From an uncultured Pelagibacteraceae bacterium (GTDB lineage: Bacteria > Pseudomonadota > Alphaproteobacteria > Pelagibacterales > Pelagibacteraceae), in the NCBI GenBank assembly GCA_902528135.1, contig CABZRS010000001.1, positions 62,001 to 126,000 of the forward strand: a DNA stretch of 64,000 bases, in the 5' to 3' direction. The notes under the pieces were generated by a model that did no database searches, had not been told where the DNA came from, and saw nothing but the letters and a program-made list of their open reading frames with translations. Made by a program: the position numbers and the translations under genes. This document shows positions 1-9,184 of the stretch, in pieces; the stretch's first letter is position 1, and each line of letters begins with the position of its first letter.

Positions 1-403
1 ACTTTAAATCTGAGAATTTTATTTCATTTTTTTTTTCAATTAAATCTCCAAAAAAATCCTCATATTTAACCTCACATTCTCTGTATAAGTTGTCACTTTT
101 AACCTCATCAGTAATTTTAAATCTGCATATTCCGTTTAAAATTATTAAATATCTTCCATCATCTGTCTCATTAAAACTAGTAATTTTACCTGCACAACCA
201 ACACTATGTAAATCAGGTTTTTTCAGTTCGCCTGTTTTTTTAGGCTGTATCATGCCTATAATTCTATTACTTTTCATACTTTGGTCCACCATTTGTATAT
301 ATCTTGGTTCAAAAATATTTAATGGAACAGTCGTTCTTGGAAAAATTATAAAGTTAGATAAAGGAAAAACTGGTAATATATTTGGAAGATCTTCTTTTTT
401 CAT
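1..403 (-). CDS. LON N-terminal (substrate-binding) domain protein, 3' end runs off the window
   Basis: Manual reverse translation from ATG at 403: MKKEDLPNILPVFPLSNFIIFPRTTVPLNIFEPRYIQMVDQSMKSNRIIGMIQP..., the typical LonN 'FPL.N.ilfP...PL.IFEpRY..M' pattern. Missing from the ORF track because it is open at the window edge. Confidence 0.85.
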   Translation of the reverse strand, partial: MKKEDLPNILPVFPLSNFIIFPRTTVPLNIFEPRYIQMVDQSMKSNRIIGMIQPKKTGELKKPDLHSVGCAGKITSFNETDDGRYLIILNGICRFKITDEVKSDNLYRECEVKYEDFFGDLIEKKNEIKFSDLK

Positions 404-429
404 TATATTTAAAATATAACACATAATTA

Positions 430-2073
430 ATGAATTCAAATAATTTTGAAAATAAAAAATTAAAAATTTTAGATCTTTATAAAAAACAAAAATTTGCTGA
501 AGTGATTAAAATTGGCTCAGATTTACACAATAGTAATCCTAATGACCATCAAGTAACATATATTTTGGGTTTAGCTTATGTTAGTCTTAAAAATTTTATA
601 AAAGCTGAAAAATATTTTGGATTGTTAATACCTTTAACAAAATCATATGAATTATATTATATTTTTGGAAATATTCAAAAAAAACTAAAAAAATATAAAA
701 GTGCAATTACCTCATTTGAAAATGCAATTGAGTTAAAACCAGATTTTTCAGAAGCATATAATAGCTTGGGAAATGCAAAAAAATTATTGAATTTTAAAGA
801 TGAGGCGGAGCAATGTTACAGAAAAGCAATAAGTTTAAAAGAAGACAATATTGAAGCTTATCTTAACTTATCAAATATTTTAAAAGAAAGTAATAAGTAC
901 CAAGATTTAATTTTGATTTATCAAAAAATATTAAAATTAGATGAAAACAATGTTAAAACTATTTATAATCTAGGTTCTGCTTATCTTTTCTTAGGAGAAA
1001 TTTCAAAAGCACGTGAATATTTTAAAAAAGCAATTAGTATCAATCAGAAACATTTACCAAGTTATAGAAATTATATTTCTGTAACAAAAATAGATGAGAA
1101 AAATGATGTTTTCAAAAAATTGGTAGATTTTAATTTTGACGAATTAAATGTGGATGATAAAATTTTGTCTTTTAATGCATTAAGCAAAAGTTATTTCGAC
1201 TTAAATAATATTGACCTAGGATTTAATTATCTAAATAAGTCAAATTTATTAAAAAAAGAAAAGTCAAAATTTTCTATGAAAGATGAGGAAAAAAAATTTA
1301 TGGATATAAAATTATTTTTTAAAAACTTTGATAAATCAGATTTGAAATTTGATAATAATTTAAATAAAAGACCAATCTTTATAGTTGGTATGCCTAGATC
1401 AGGAACAACTTTAATTGAGCAAATACTATCGTCTCATTCTAAAATTCATGGTGCTGGGGAACTAAATTATTTACAAAAAATTATAGATAAATTAGGTCTA
1501 GAAAAACCAACTAATTTTAAGGATTATTTTTCTCAAATTAGAGAATTTTATAATGAAAGTATTAGTAAAATTTCAAAGAAAAACTTTATCATTGATAAAA
1601 TGCCTGCAAATTTTAGATGGATAGGATTTATTTTTAAATCATTACCTGAAGCTAAAATTATTCATATAGATAGAAACCCAATGGCAGTCTGTTGGTCAAA
1701 TTATAAAACCTTTTTTGTAGATAGTGGAATGGACTTTAATTTGTCCCAAAAGGATGTAGCTTATTACTATTCGATTTATGCTGATTTAATGAAATTTTGG
1801 AAACAAAATTTTCAAGAACGGATTTTAGACGTAAACTATGAAAATTTCGTGCAAGACTATGAAGAAAACACCAAAAAAATACTTTCTTATCTAGACTTAA
1901 ATTGGGAAAACACAATTAGAAATTACGATAAGAACGACAGAGTTGTCACAACTGCATCTTATAACCAAGTAAGAAGAGGAATAAAAAAAAATACTTCTGA
2001 AGAATGGAAGAAGCACAAGGACCATTTAAAAATTATGCAAGAAACTCTCAAAAGTAAGCAAATTGATTTTTAA
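430..2073 (+). CDS. TPR-repeat protein with C-terminal sulfotransferase domain
   Basis: Multiple 34-aa TPRs, then PIFIVGMPRSGTTLIEQILSSHSKIHGAGEL (PAPS-binding loop) and HIDRNPMAVCWSNYK. Confidence 0.85.
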   Translation: MNSNNFENKKLKILDLYKKQKFAEVIKIGSDLHNSNPNDHQVTYILGLAYVSLKNFIKAEKYFGLLIPLTKSYELYYIFGNIQKKLKKYKSAITSFENAIELKPDFSEAYNSLGNAKKLLNFKDEAEQCYRKAISLKEDNIEAYLNLSNILKESNKYQDLILIYQKILKLDENNVKTIYNLGSAYLFLGEISKAREYFKKAISINQKHLPSYRNYISVTKIDEKNDVFKKLVDFNFDELNVDDKILSFNALSKSYFDLNNIDLGFNYLNKSNLLKKEKSKFSMKDEEKKFMDIKLFFKNFDKSDLKFDNNLNKRPIFIVGMPRSGTTLIEQILSSHSKIHGAGELNYLQKIIDKLGLEKPTNFKDYFSQIREFYNESISKISKKNFIIDKMPANFRWIGFIFKSLPEAKIIHIDRNPMAVCWSNYKTFFVDSGMDFNLSQKDVAYYYSIYADLMKFWKQNFQERILDVNYENFVQDYEENTKKILSYLDLNWENTIRNYDKNDRVVTTASYNQVRRGIKKNTSEEWKKHKDHLKIMQETLKSKQIDF

Positions 2074-2090
2074 ATTATATTTAAATTACC

Positions 2091-2180
2091 ACTTGCTAAA
2101 TTTTTAAAAAGTTACTACTTCCAATATTTATAGAATAGACAGGCATAGCTCAGTGGTAAAGTGTCTCGTTTTCAACGAGG
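2091..2180 (+). repeat. Direct repeat copy 1 (tRNA-Gly upstream region plus decayed tRNA 5' half)
   Basis: 79/90 positions identical by eye to 3591-3680, no indels, offset exactly 1500 bp. Confidence 0.8.
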
Positions 2181-2200
2181 TAGTCCACGTTCCTTTGCAA
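2139..2200 (+). pseudogene. Decayed tRNA-Gly copy (anticodon loop TTTTCAA instead of TTGCCAA)
   Basis: acaggcatagctcagtggtaaagtgtctcgttttcaacgagg matches the 5' half of the tRNA at 3639. D-stem is mismatched and the T-arm/acceptor 3' half is not recognisable. Confidence 0.75.
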
Positions 2201-2202
2201 TA

Positions 2203-3522
2203 CTAATCAATAACTTTTCTTAATTCAGATTGATTTGCGATTTTTTGATTTAAAAATGTTTTACTAATTTCATTATCATAAATAAGTTTATAACTAGAAT
2301 CCCCAATTATTTTTGCATAATTAATCCAATTTTTTATAACTAAAACATCAGAAAGATTAACTTTTCCTGTTGTTTTACTATATTTTTTTATATCTCTATT
2401 TTCTCGTTTTGGAATTTTATTATCAAAGATATTTTCAATCTTTGACCAATTCTTTTTATATTTCATTTCTTGTTCTTTGTTAAAATTAATTTTTTTATAA
2501 TCTGGGTATTTCTCATAATATTCTGAACAACCATGTTTCAATTCGATCTTTTTTTTAAAAATTCCTATTTTTTTTATTTCATTTTCTAAAATTTGCTTAA
2601 TTTTTTGTGCTTCCAAAGAGCTATTACAATATATGTATCCCTTATAATTACCTTGAATTTTTGACCTTATTTCCACCATACATTTTCTTACATTATTATT
2701 TTCTAAATAAATTTCATTAAATAGAAAAGAAAGTTTAATCAGGTCTATTACGTTATACATTATTACTTGAACTTTGTAGCAGTCAAAACAAAATTTTGGA
2801 ATAATTTCATGCTCTTCAAAAATTTTTAAATGTCTTTTGCAATTTAAATTTTTAGCATTTTTTTTTACAATCTGGGTATCCAAATGAAATAGGTCATTTT
2901 CTTTATTGAGAATTTTATCAACTCTGTCTAAAAATTTTTTAATATTAGTTTGCTCATAGATTTGATTACTTTTAAATTTATGAGCTAATTTTATAATTTC
3001 CTCATTTGTTTTTAAAATATTATTATTTAAATTATTTTGTGGAGTTATAAAATTTAGTACACTAATCAAGTATATTTTACATCTAATGTTACTAGGATTT
3101 AATTTAAGATTTTTTACGAAATTTTCAATAGCAGACTCAAACATACCAATTTCATTGTAAGAAATTGCTAAATTTTCATACGCTAATCCATAATATTCAT
3201 TTTCTTTAATTGCTTTTTTATAAAAAATAATTGACTCGTTTATTTTCCCCATTTGAAATTTAGCTACTCCCATATTACATAAAATTTCATATTTTAATTC
3301 CAATTTTGGTAATAATTTAAAACAAGTATCTAAATATAACTTCCACTCTTTTTTTTTAAAATAAATTAAGGAATATATTTTAAGGTTTTGAATTTGATTA
3401 ACATTTCCCTTTTTTACTTTTCCCAACAATTCTAATGCCTTATTTAATTTGTTATCTTTATAATTTTGTATAATTTTACTTAGTTCAATATCATTCATAA
3501 TAAGTAAACTATAAAGTATCAT
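2203..3522 (-). CDS. TPR-repeat protein with uncharacterised Cys-containing C-terminal domain
   Basis: N-terminal TPRs; C-terminal region with PKFCFDCYKVQV, GYIYCNSSLEA, LKHGCSEYYEKYPDYK. Start could be the internal Met of MNDIELSK. Confidence 0.65.
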   Translation of the reverse strand: MILYSLLIMNDIELSKIIQNYKDNKLNKALELLGKVKKGNVNQIQNLKIYSLIYFKKKEWKLYLDTCFKLLPKLELKYEILCNMGVAKFQMGKINESIIFYKKAIKENEYYGLAYENLAISYNEIGMFESAIENFVKNLKLNPSNIRCKIYLISVLNFITPQNNLNNNILKTNEEIIKLAHKFKSNQIYEQTNIKKFLDRVDKILNKENDLFHLDTQIVKKNAKNLNCKRHLKIFEEHEIIPKFCFDCYKVQVIMYNVIDLIKLSFLFNEIYLENNNVRKCMVEIRSKIQGNYKGYIYCNSSLEAQKIKQILENEIKKIGIFKKKIELKHGCSEYYEKYPDYKKINFNKEQEMKYKKNWSKIENIFDNKIPKRENRDIKKYSKTTGKVNLSDVLVIKNWINYAKIIGDSSYKLIYDNEISKTFLNQKIANQSELRKVID

Positions 3523-3590
3523 AAAATTAATAAAACTAAACTTGCACTGGGATTATTATGACTGAAATGTTAACTATAATTCTTTTTGCT

Positions 3591-3680
3591 ACTTGCTAAA
3601 TTTTTAAAAAGCTAATACTTTCAATACTTATAGAATAGGCGGGCATAGCTCAGTGGTAGAGCGTCTCGTTGCCAACGAGA
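3591..3680 (+). repeat. Direct repeat copy 2 (tRNA-Gly upstream region plus tRNA 5' half)
   Basis: See 2091-2180. Confidence 0.8.
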
Positions 3681-3713
3681 AGGTCGTGGGTTCGAGTCCC
3701 ATTGCCCGCTCCA
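3639..3713 (+). tRNA. tRNA-Gly(GCC), CCA encoded
   Basis: Acceptor GCGGGCA/TGCCCGC, anticodon stem-loop TCTCG-TTGCCAA-CGAGA, T-loop GGTTCGAGTCC, 3' TCCA. Confidence 0.95.
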
Positions 3714-3727
3714 TTTGTATTCATATT

Positions 3728-4573
3728 ATGATTATTTGGATTGCTTCATATCCTAAAAGTGGAAATACCTATATAAGGTCATTCATTGCCTCTTATTACT
3801 TTTCAAAAAAAGGAAAATTCAATTTTGATTTACTTTTAAATATTCTTCAATTTCCCTCTATCAAATTTTCAAAAAAGAATATTCACTCTGAAAAAGATGC
3901 AAGTGATCATTGGATTTATAATCAAAATGAATTTTTCTCTGGAGATAAAATAAATTTTTTAAAAACACATAATTCACTTGAACCGTTCAATGGTAATCAA
4001 TTTACATCCAGCAATCAAACTTTAGGAGCAATCTATATTGTTAGAGATCCTAGAAACTTAATTACCTCTTTAATGCATCACTATTCTTTAAATTATGATG
4101 AAGCCTACTCTAAGCTTACAAACAAAGATGCTTCTCTTTTAGAAAAATCTCAAGATAATGATCATAGTAATTTCACTTTCCTAGGGTCATGGTCAAATCA
4201 CTTCTCTTCTTGGAAAAATTCGAAAGATTTTAAAACGTTATTTATTAAATATGAGGACTTAGAAGATAACAAATATGATACATTTAAGAAAATTTTAAAA
4301 TTTATTAATGAATTGAAAAAAGATGAATCTTCTATTAATGAAAAAAAATTTCTAAATTCTATTAATTCTACAAATTTTTCTAACTTAAAGAACAAAGAAG
4401 AAAATGAAGGATTTGAGGAAAGTGTGTATTCAAAATCAGGACAAAAAAAACGATTTTTTAATTTAGGTTTCAACAATAGATGGCAAAAAATTTTACCAAA
4501 AAATATATTAAAAAAGTTAAATAAATCTTTTCAAAATGAGATAAATGATTTAGGATATGAAATCTATGACTGA
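3728..4573 (+). CDS. Sulfotransferase domain protein
   Basis: MIIWIASYPKSGNTYIRSFIASYY (PAPS loop) and IYIVRDPRNLITS. ORF-track start at 3653 lies inside the tRNA, so the start is moved to ATG 3728. Confidence 0.85.
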   Translation: MIIWIASYPKSGNTYIRSFIASYYFSKKGKFNFDLLLNILQFPSIKFSKKNIHSEKDASDHWIYNQNEFFSGDKINFLKTHNSLEPFNGNQFTSSNQTLGAIYIVRDPRNLITSLMHHYSLNYDEAYSKLTNKDASLLEKSQDNDHSNFTFLGSWSNHFSSWKNSKDFKTLFIKYEDLEDNKYDTFKKILKFINELKKDESSINEKKFLNSINSTNFSNLKNKEENEGFEESVYSKSGQKKRFFNLGFNNRWQKILPKNILKKLNKSFQNEINDLGYEIYD

Positions 4574-4904
4574 TTTAGCAGAGAAAAAATGTATACCTTG
4601 CGAAGGTGGAATTCCAAGTTTTAATCTTGAAGAAATTCACAAATATCTCAAAAAAGTTGATGGTTGGAATGTGGAAAGCATGGATAAAAAAGATTATTAT
4701 ATCACTAAAGACTTTAAATTTAATAATTTTTTAGAAAGTCAGTCTTTTGTAAATAAAGTTGGAGAAATTGCTGAGCAAGAGGGCCACCATCCTGACATAT
4801 GGTTTGGTTGGGGATATGCAAAAATTAAAATACAAACGCATGCTATTAATGGGCTGCATGAAAGTGATTTTGTTCTTGCTGCAAAAATTGATAAAATTAA
4901 CTGA
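4557..4904 (+). CDS. phhB: 4a-hydroxytetrahydrobiopterin dehydratase
   Basis: GWNV...ITKDFKFNNFLESQSFVNKVGEIAEQEGHHPDIWFGWGYAKIKIQTHAINGLHESDFVLAAKID. Confidence 0.9.
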   Translation: MKSMTDLAEKKCIPCEGGIPSFNLEEIHKYLKKVDGWNVESMDKKDYYITKDFKFNNFLESQSFVNKVGEIAEQEGHHPDIWFGWGYAKIKIQTHAINGLHESDFVLAAKIDKIN

Positions 4905-4907
4905 ATC

Positions 4908-6452
4908 TTAATGTTTAAAATGTCTGGTTTTTGAAAAAACCAAGATCACGCCTAGTTTATCGGCAAATTTAATAATTTCTTTGTCACGAATAGATCCTGA
5001 AGGTTGTATTATTGCGCTTACTCCATTTTGAACTAAAGTTTCAATTCCATCTATAAAAGGGAAAAATGCATCTGATGCCCCTATGATTAGGTCGTTTTCG
5101 TTAATTTTTTGGAATTTATTCATTTTGTCTATTGCTATTTTGCAACTATCTAATCTACTTGGTTGACCTGATCCAATTCCAATTGTCGAATTATTTCTAG
5201 TCAAAACAATTGCATTAGATTTTACATTTCTACATACGTTGAAAGCAAATAACAGCTCATCAAAAACTTTTTTTGATGGTTTTATCTTAGACACAATTTT
5301 AAAATTATTTTTTTTAAAAACATAATTATCAGCACTTTGAATTAAATAAGAGTCAAAGTAACTATTTATATTTGTTGAGTTTTGTGCTCTTAATTTAGAT
5401 GCATCAATTAATCTTAAATTTTTCTTTTTTTTTAGAATTTTTAGTGATTCCTGATCAAAACCAATCCCAATAATTACCTCTAAAAATATTTTGTTTAATT
5501 CAAGAGCTATTTTTTTAGTTACTTTAAAATTACATAAAACAATTCCTCCAAATGCACTAATAGGATCGCATGCTAGAGCTTCTTTATAACTCATAATTTT
5601 GTTATTATTAACTGACACACCACATGGATTAGCATGTTTTATAATTACAGTTCCTGTATTTTTTGGAAGTGTTTTTGAAATATTTATAGCTGCGTATATA
5701 TCATTATAATTATTATAACTTAATTTTTTTCCACTCAATTTGGATATGTCTAAATTATCTTTTTTGCTATAAATAGCTGATGTTTGATGAGGGTTTTCAC
5801 CATATCGTAATATTTCAACCAAATTTCCATGAAATATTTTTCTTTGAGGAAAATAATCTTTATTTTCAATATTTAAATATTCTGAAATTATAGTGTCATA
5901 GTATGCCGTTAAATTGAATGCTTCTTGAGATAGTTTTTTTCTGAACTCTAAACTTGTGTTTCCTTTGTTCTTTTCTAAATTTAAAATAAATTCTTTATAT
6001 TGATTAGGAGAAGTTAGAACAGTTGTATATTTATAATTTTTAGCTGCTGCTCTCACAAGACTTGGACCCCCAATATCTATATTTTCAATTAGTTTATTTC
6101 GATTTTTTGTATTTTTTAACGTGTCTTCAAATGGATAAAAATTAACTATAACTAAATCTATTTCGTCAAAATTATTCTTTTCAAGCTCTTGTTTATGTTT
6201 TTTGTTTTCTCTCATGCTTAAAATACCAGCATATATCTTTGGATGAAGTGTTTTTACTCTTCCATCCAAAATCTCATCATTATTTGTATATTTTGATACT
6301 TCAGTACATTTAAAGCCTAATTTCTTAATTTCTTTAAATGTACCCCCTGAGCTAATTATATTAACCTTATATTTTTTAAGAGTATTTAAAATTAAGTCAA
6401 TTTCTGATTTATCCGAAAGAGATATAATTGCTTTTTTTATTTTTTTAATCAT
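4908..6452 (-). CDS. purH: Bifunctional AICAR formyltransferase/IMP cyclohydrolase
   Basis: AIISLSDKSEIDLILNTLKKY, SSGGTFKEIK, DGRVKTLHPKIYAGIL, LRYGENPHQTSAIY, IKHANPCGVS, GSGQPSRLDSCKIA. Confidence 0.97.
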   Translation of the reverse strand: MIKKIKKAIISLSDKSEIDLILNTLKKYKVNIISSGGTFKEIKKLGFKCTEVSKYTNNDEILDGRVKTLHPKIYAGILSMRENKKHKQELEKNNFDEIDLVIVNFYPFEDTLKNTKNRNKLIENIDIGGPSLVRAAAKNYKYTTVLTSPNQYKEFILNLEKNKGNTSLEFRKKLSQEAFNLTAYYDTIISEYLNIENKDYFPQRKIFHGNLVEILRYGENPHQTSAIYSKKDNLDISKLSGKKLSYNNYNDIYAAINISKTLPKNTGTVIIKHANPCGVSVNNNKIMSYKEALACDPISAFGGIVLCNFKVTKKIALELNKIFLEVIIGIGFDQESLKILKKKKNLRLIDASKLRAQNSTNINSYFDSYLIQSADNYVFKKNNFKIVSKIKPSKKVFDELLFAFNVCRNVKSNAIVLTRNNSTIGIGSGQPSRLDSCKIAIDKMNKFQKINENDLIIGASDAFFPFIDGIETLVQNGVSAIIQPSGSIRDKEIIKFADKLGVILVFSKTRHFKH

Positions 6453-8077
6453 ATTTTACTGATTTGCCATTCAATTAACTGTTCATTATTTTGAGTAATG
6501 CCCGAGATAAAAATATTTTGGTTTTCTATATAACTATTTTTATTACCGAAATATAATCCAGTTTCAACCCCTATCAATCCATCATTAGAATAGAATCTCC
6601 ATCCAGAATTATCCAACTCGATTAAAACAGATTTATTGTCTTGAAGTTTCGTTACTTTAATATTTGGTAAAAGATGAAACCTTATTTCAAAGTTTATAGT
6701 TTTAAAATTCTTTTTTTTAATAAGGTTTTCTTTTCCAAAAAGTATATTTTTAACAGAATCAAATTCTAATTTTCTTTGATGAATTATTCCATATCTTGAT
6801 AAATATCCATCATGAGAACATTTAATACTCCAATAATTTTTCTTATAAATTACTTTATTATCAAATGTTTTGAATCCTTTGCTAATTAAATTCAGACCTC
6901 TACCATTTTTTTTGAAATTACATGCAGAGGAGCTATCTAAAATTAATGTAGAGTGAGTTGCTGTTGTTTTAGATATTGAATTAAGTTGATGGTTATGATC
7001 TTGAAAATAACCAGAATTTGTAATTAGTTTTTTGTCTTTAAAAAAAAATTCAAATGACAAAGGTCCGCTTTGATAATTTTCAGAATAATTTTTTGATGGA
7101 TTGTTTCCTGTATCCATTGCAAGAATTGCATTTTTATTTTTTAAGATTGTATACCCAGAAACTTCGAATTGATCACTCATAAATTTATATCTAAAAAGAG
7201 ATAGGTATTTATCAAAGTCTTTATTATTTGAATTATTATTTCCGTTAAACAATAAACTCTGCCCTATTGATCCCCAAATAAAATTATAGGATTTACCAAG
7301 AAAATGAATTATTTCATCTAAGTATTCTGGAATATCATTTAAAGAATCTTTTAAAAGCTCTCTGATCAAAATAAAATATTTTAAATAAAAAACCATCTGT
7401 CTTATATTTCTTGATTTTGGAAAGTAGTTATTATCAAAAGAACTATTAATAATTTTTTTAAGCAAATCTAATCCATACTTCAAAAACTTGTTATTTTTGT
7501 ATGCTATGCCAGCAAGGGTTATTGCCGTACAACCGATCATTTTATCGTTTAAATCAGAAGATCTGTTTATTTCATTTATTAGATGATTTATTTGCTTACT
7601 GATTATTTCGTTGAAAATATTTTTATAGTTGTTTCCAGATTTATCATAGGTTATTTTTGAATTTGAAATCCAAGCTATTACTCTTTTAGAAAGAATGTCT
7701 ATTTCCCAACTCTTAGCTTCATAATTTTGATTTTTTTTAATCCAATTCTCAACAATTGACTGAGTAACTTCATTAGAAGATTTAAGATCTATTGAAAATA
7801 GCCAGTAAAAACTATGAAGTTTTTTAAAATTATTGTAACTTAAATTTTTATTTTCCCATATAGATTGAATTTTAAAATCCTCAATTTTAATTTTTGTTTT
7901 ATCGTATTTTATTAATGAGCTAAGTATATTAAGGTTTGGTTGATAAGCTAAAACATTCTCATCAACTTTTGAAATTTTTCTATTATAAATAGATGAATTA
8001 AGATAAATTTTTCGTATTTGGATTTTAAAAATATAATAAAATTCATTGATATAATTAAAAGAACTTTTTAAAAACAT
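6449..8077 (-). CDS. Heparinase II/III-like family protein
   Basis: WIKKNQNYEAKSWEIDILSKRVIAWISN, AMDTGNNPSKNYSENYQSGPLSFEFFFKDKKLITNSGYFQDHNHQLNSISKTTATHSTLILDSSSAC. Confidence 0.8.
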   Translation of the reverse strand: MFLKSSFNYINEFYYIFKIQIRKIYLNSSIYNRKISKVDENVLAYQPNLNILSSLIKYDKTKIKIEDFKIQSIWENKNLSYNNFKKLHSFYWLFSIDLKSSNEVTQSIVENWIKKNQNYEAKSWEIDILSKRVIAWISNSKITYDKSGNNYKNIFNEIISKQINHLINEINRSSDLNDKMIGCTAITLAGIAYKNNKFLKYGLDLLKKIINSSFDNNYFPKSRNIRQMVFYLKYFILIRELLKDSLNDIPEYLDEIIHFLGKSYNFIWGSIGQSLLFNGNNNSNNKDFDKYLSLFRYKFMSDQFEVSGYTILKNKNAILAMDTGNNPSKNYSENYQSGPLSFEFFFKDKKLITNSGYFQDHNHQLNSISKTTATHSTLILDSSSACNFKKNGRGLNLISKGFKTFDNKVIYKKNYWSIKCSHDGYLSRYGIIHQRKLEFDSVKNILFGKENLIKKKNFKTINFEIRFHLLPNIKVTKLQDNKSVLIELDNSGWRFYSNDGLIGVETGLYFGNKNSYIENQNIFISGITQNNEQLIEWQISKI

Positions 8078-8078
8078 T

Positions 8079-8738
8079 TTACATTGATTTTAGTTTTTCA
8101 ATATTGGTTTTAACATTACCATTGTTTTCTTTGAAGACCGTTGTTCCAGATACTAGAATATCAGCCCCAGCTTCTAAAACTAATTTTGAATTACTAAAAT
8201 TAATTCCTCCATCAACTTCAATATCAAAGTGATACTGGTTTTTATCTTTTATTTTTTTTAATTTTCTTATTTTATCCAAAACTTCAGGCATAAATTTTTG
8301 CCCACCAAAACCAGGATTAACACTCATTACTAGAATTAAATCAATATTTCCTATCTCTTCAATTAAAGTTTTTATTTCAGTTTTTGGGTTTAGAGATACA
8401 CCAACTTTTTTACCAAATTTTTTTATCAAATTTATTGAGTCTTTTAAGTTTTCAGTAGCCTCAGGATGAATAGTTATTATATCAGCACCAGCATCTGCAT
8501 AACTTTCTATAAATTCGTGTACTGGAGAAATCATTAAGTGTACATCAAATGGAAGTTTGGTATATTTTCTTAGGTTTTTTATAACGGGAGGTCCTATTGT
8601 TAAATTTGGAACAAAGTGGCCGTCCATCACGTCGACATGAATTAAGTCAGCTCCACCTTCTTCTAGCTTCTTAATTTCACTACCAAGCTGGCTGAAGTCA
8701 GCAGATAATATAGATGGAGAAATTTGAATTTTTTTCAT
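8079..8738 (-). CDS. rpe: Ribulose-phosphate 3-epimerase
   Basis: ISPSILSADFSQLGSEI, HVDVMDGHFVPNLTIGPPVI, MSVNPGFGGQKFMP, DIEVDGGIN. Confidence 0.97.
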   Translation of the reverse strand: MKKIQISPSILSADFSQLGSEIKKLEEGGADLIHVDVMDGHFVPNLTIGPPVIKNLRKYTKLPFDVHLMISPVHEFIESYADAGADIITIHPEATENLKDSINLIKKFGKKVGVSLNPKTEIKTLIEEIGNIDLILVMSVNPGFGGQKFMPEVLDKIRKLKKIKDKNQYHFDIEVDGGINFSNSKLVLEAGADILVSGTTVFKENNGNVKTNIEKLKSM

Positions 8739-8781
8739 TTGATACTAAAAATATTAGTATCAATTTTTTGTTCTATTTGAA

Positions 8782-9132
8782 TTAGTTTTTACTGAATATT
8801 CTATATATTTCCCTAGCAATTTCACTCTCAAGAGGGAATGAAAGCATACCCATAACTGAATAACCAAGTAAATAAGGCATTAAATAGAAACGACCCATGT
8901 AAAAGAACCAAGCCACATAAAGTGGCACTAAAGGTCCTATAATAAAGTTTGGGGTAATTGGTTTAAATATTTTTATAAGTGGGTTTGTTAATTTCACAAA
9001 TACTTTCATAAAGAAAAATTGTGAATCTTCTTTCTGAAATATATTCATCGCAACTCGTCCAATTAGAGTCCACATTATAACTCCAAGGATATAATCAATT
9101 ATATAAACTAAGGGGTGAAAGTTTGCTGACAT
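8782..9132 (-). CDS. Conserved hypothetical membrane protein
   Basis: 116 aa with several hydrophobic segments; family not recognised. Confidence 0.6.
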   Translation of the reverse strand: MSANFHPLVYIIDYILGVIMWTLIGRVAMNIFQKEDSQFFFMKVFVKLTNPLIKIFKPITPNFIIGPLVPLYVAWFFYMGRFYLMPYLLGYSVMGMLSFPLESEIAREIYRIFSKN

Positions 9133-9145
9133 TTTAGATCTTATC

Positions 9146-9168
9146 TAGGGGCGAAATTTTCGCCCCTA
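9146..9168. other. Intergenic hairpin (taggggcgaa/ttcgccccta, 10 bp stem, 3 nt loop)
   Basis: Perfect inverted repeat between the symporter stop (9185) and the next minus-strand gene; no U-tract on the minus strand. Confidence 0.75.
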
Positions 9169-9184
9169 AAATAATATATTTTAA

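Noticed and set aside
90-419. 109-aa + strand ORF at the window start
   Set aside because: Antisense to the LonN-domain gene recovered on the minus strand.
3653-3727. ORF-track start of the sulfotransferase (MVERLVANEKVVGSSPIARSICIH...)
   Set aside because: This is translation of the tRNA-Gly gene; the true start is ATG 3728.
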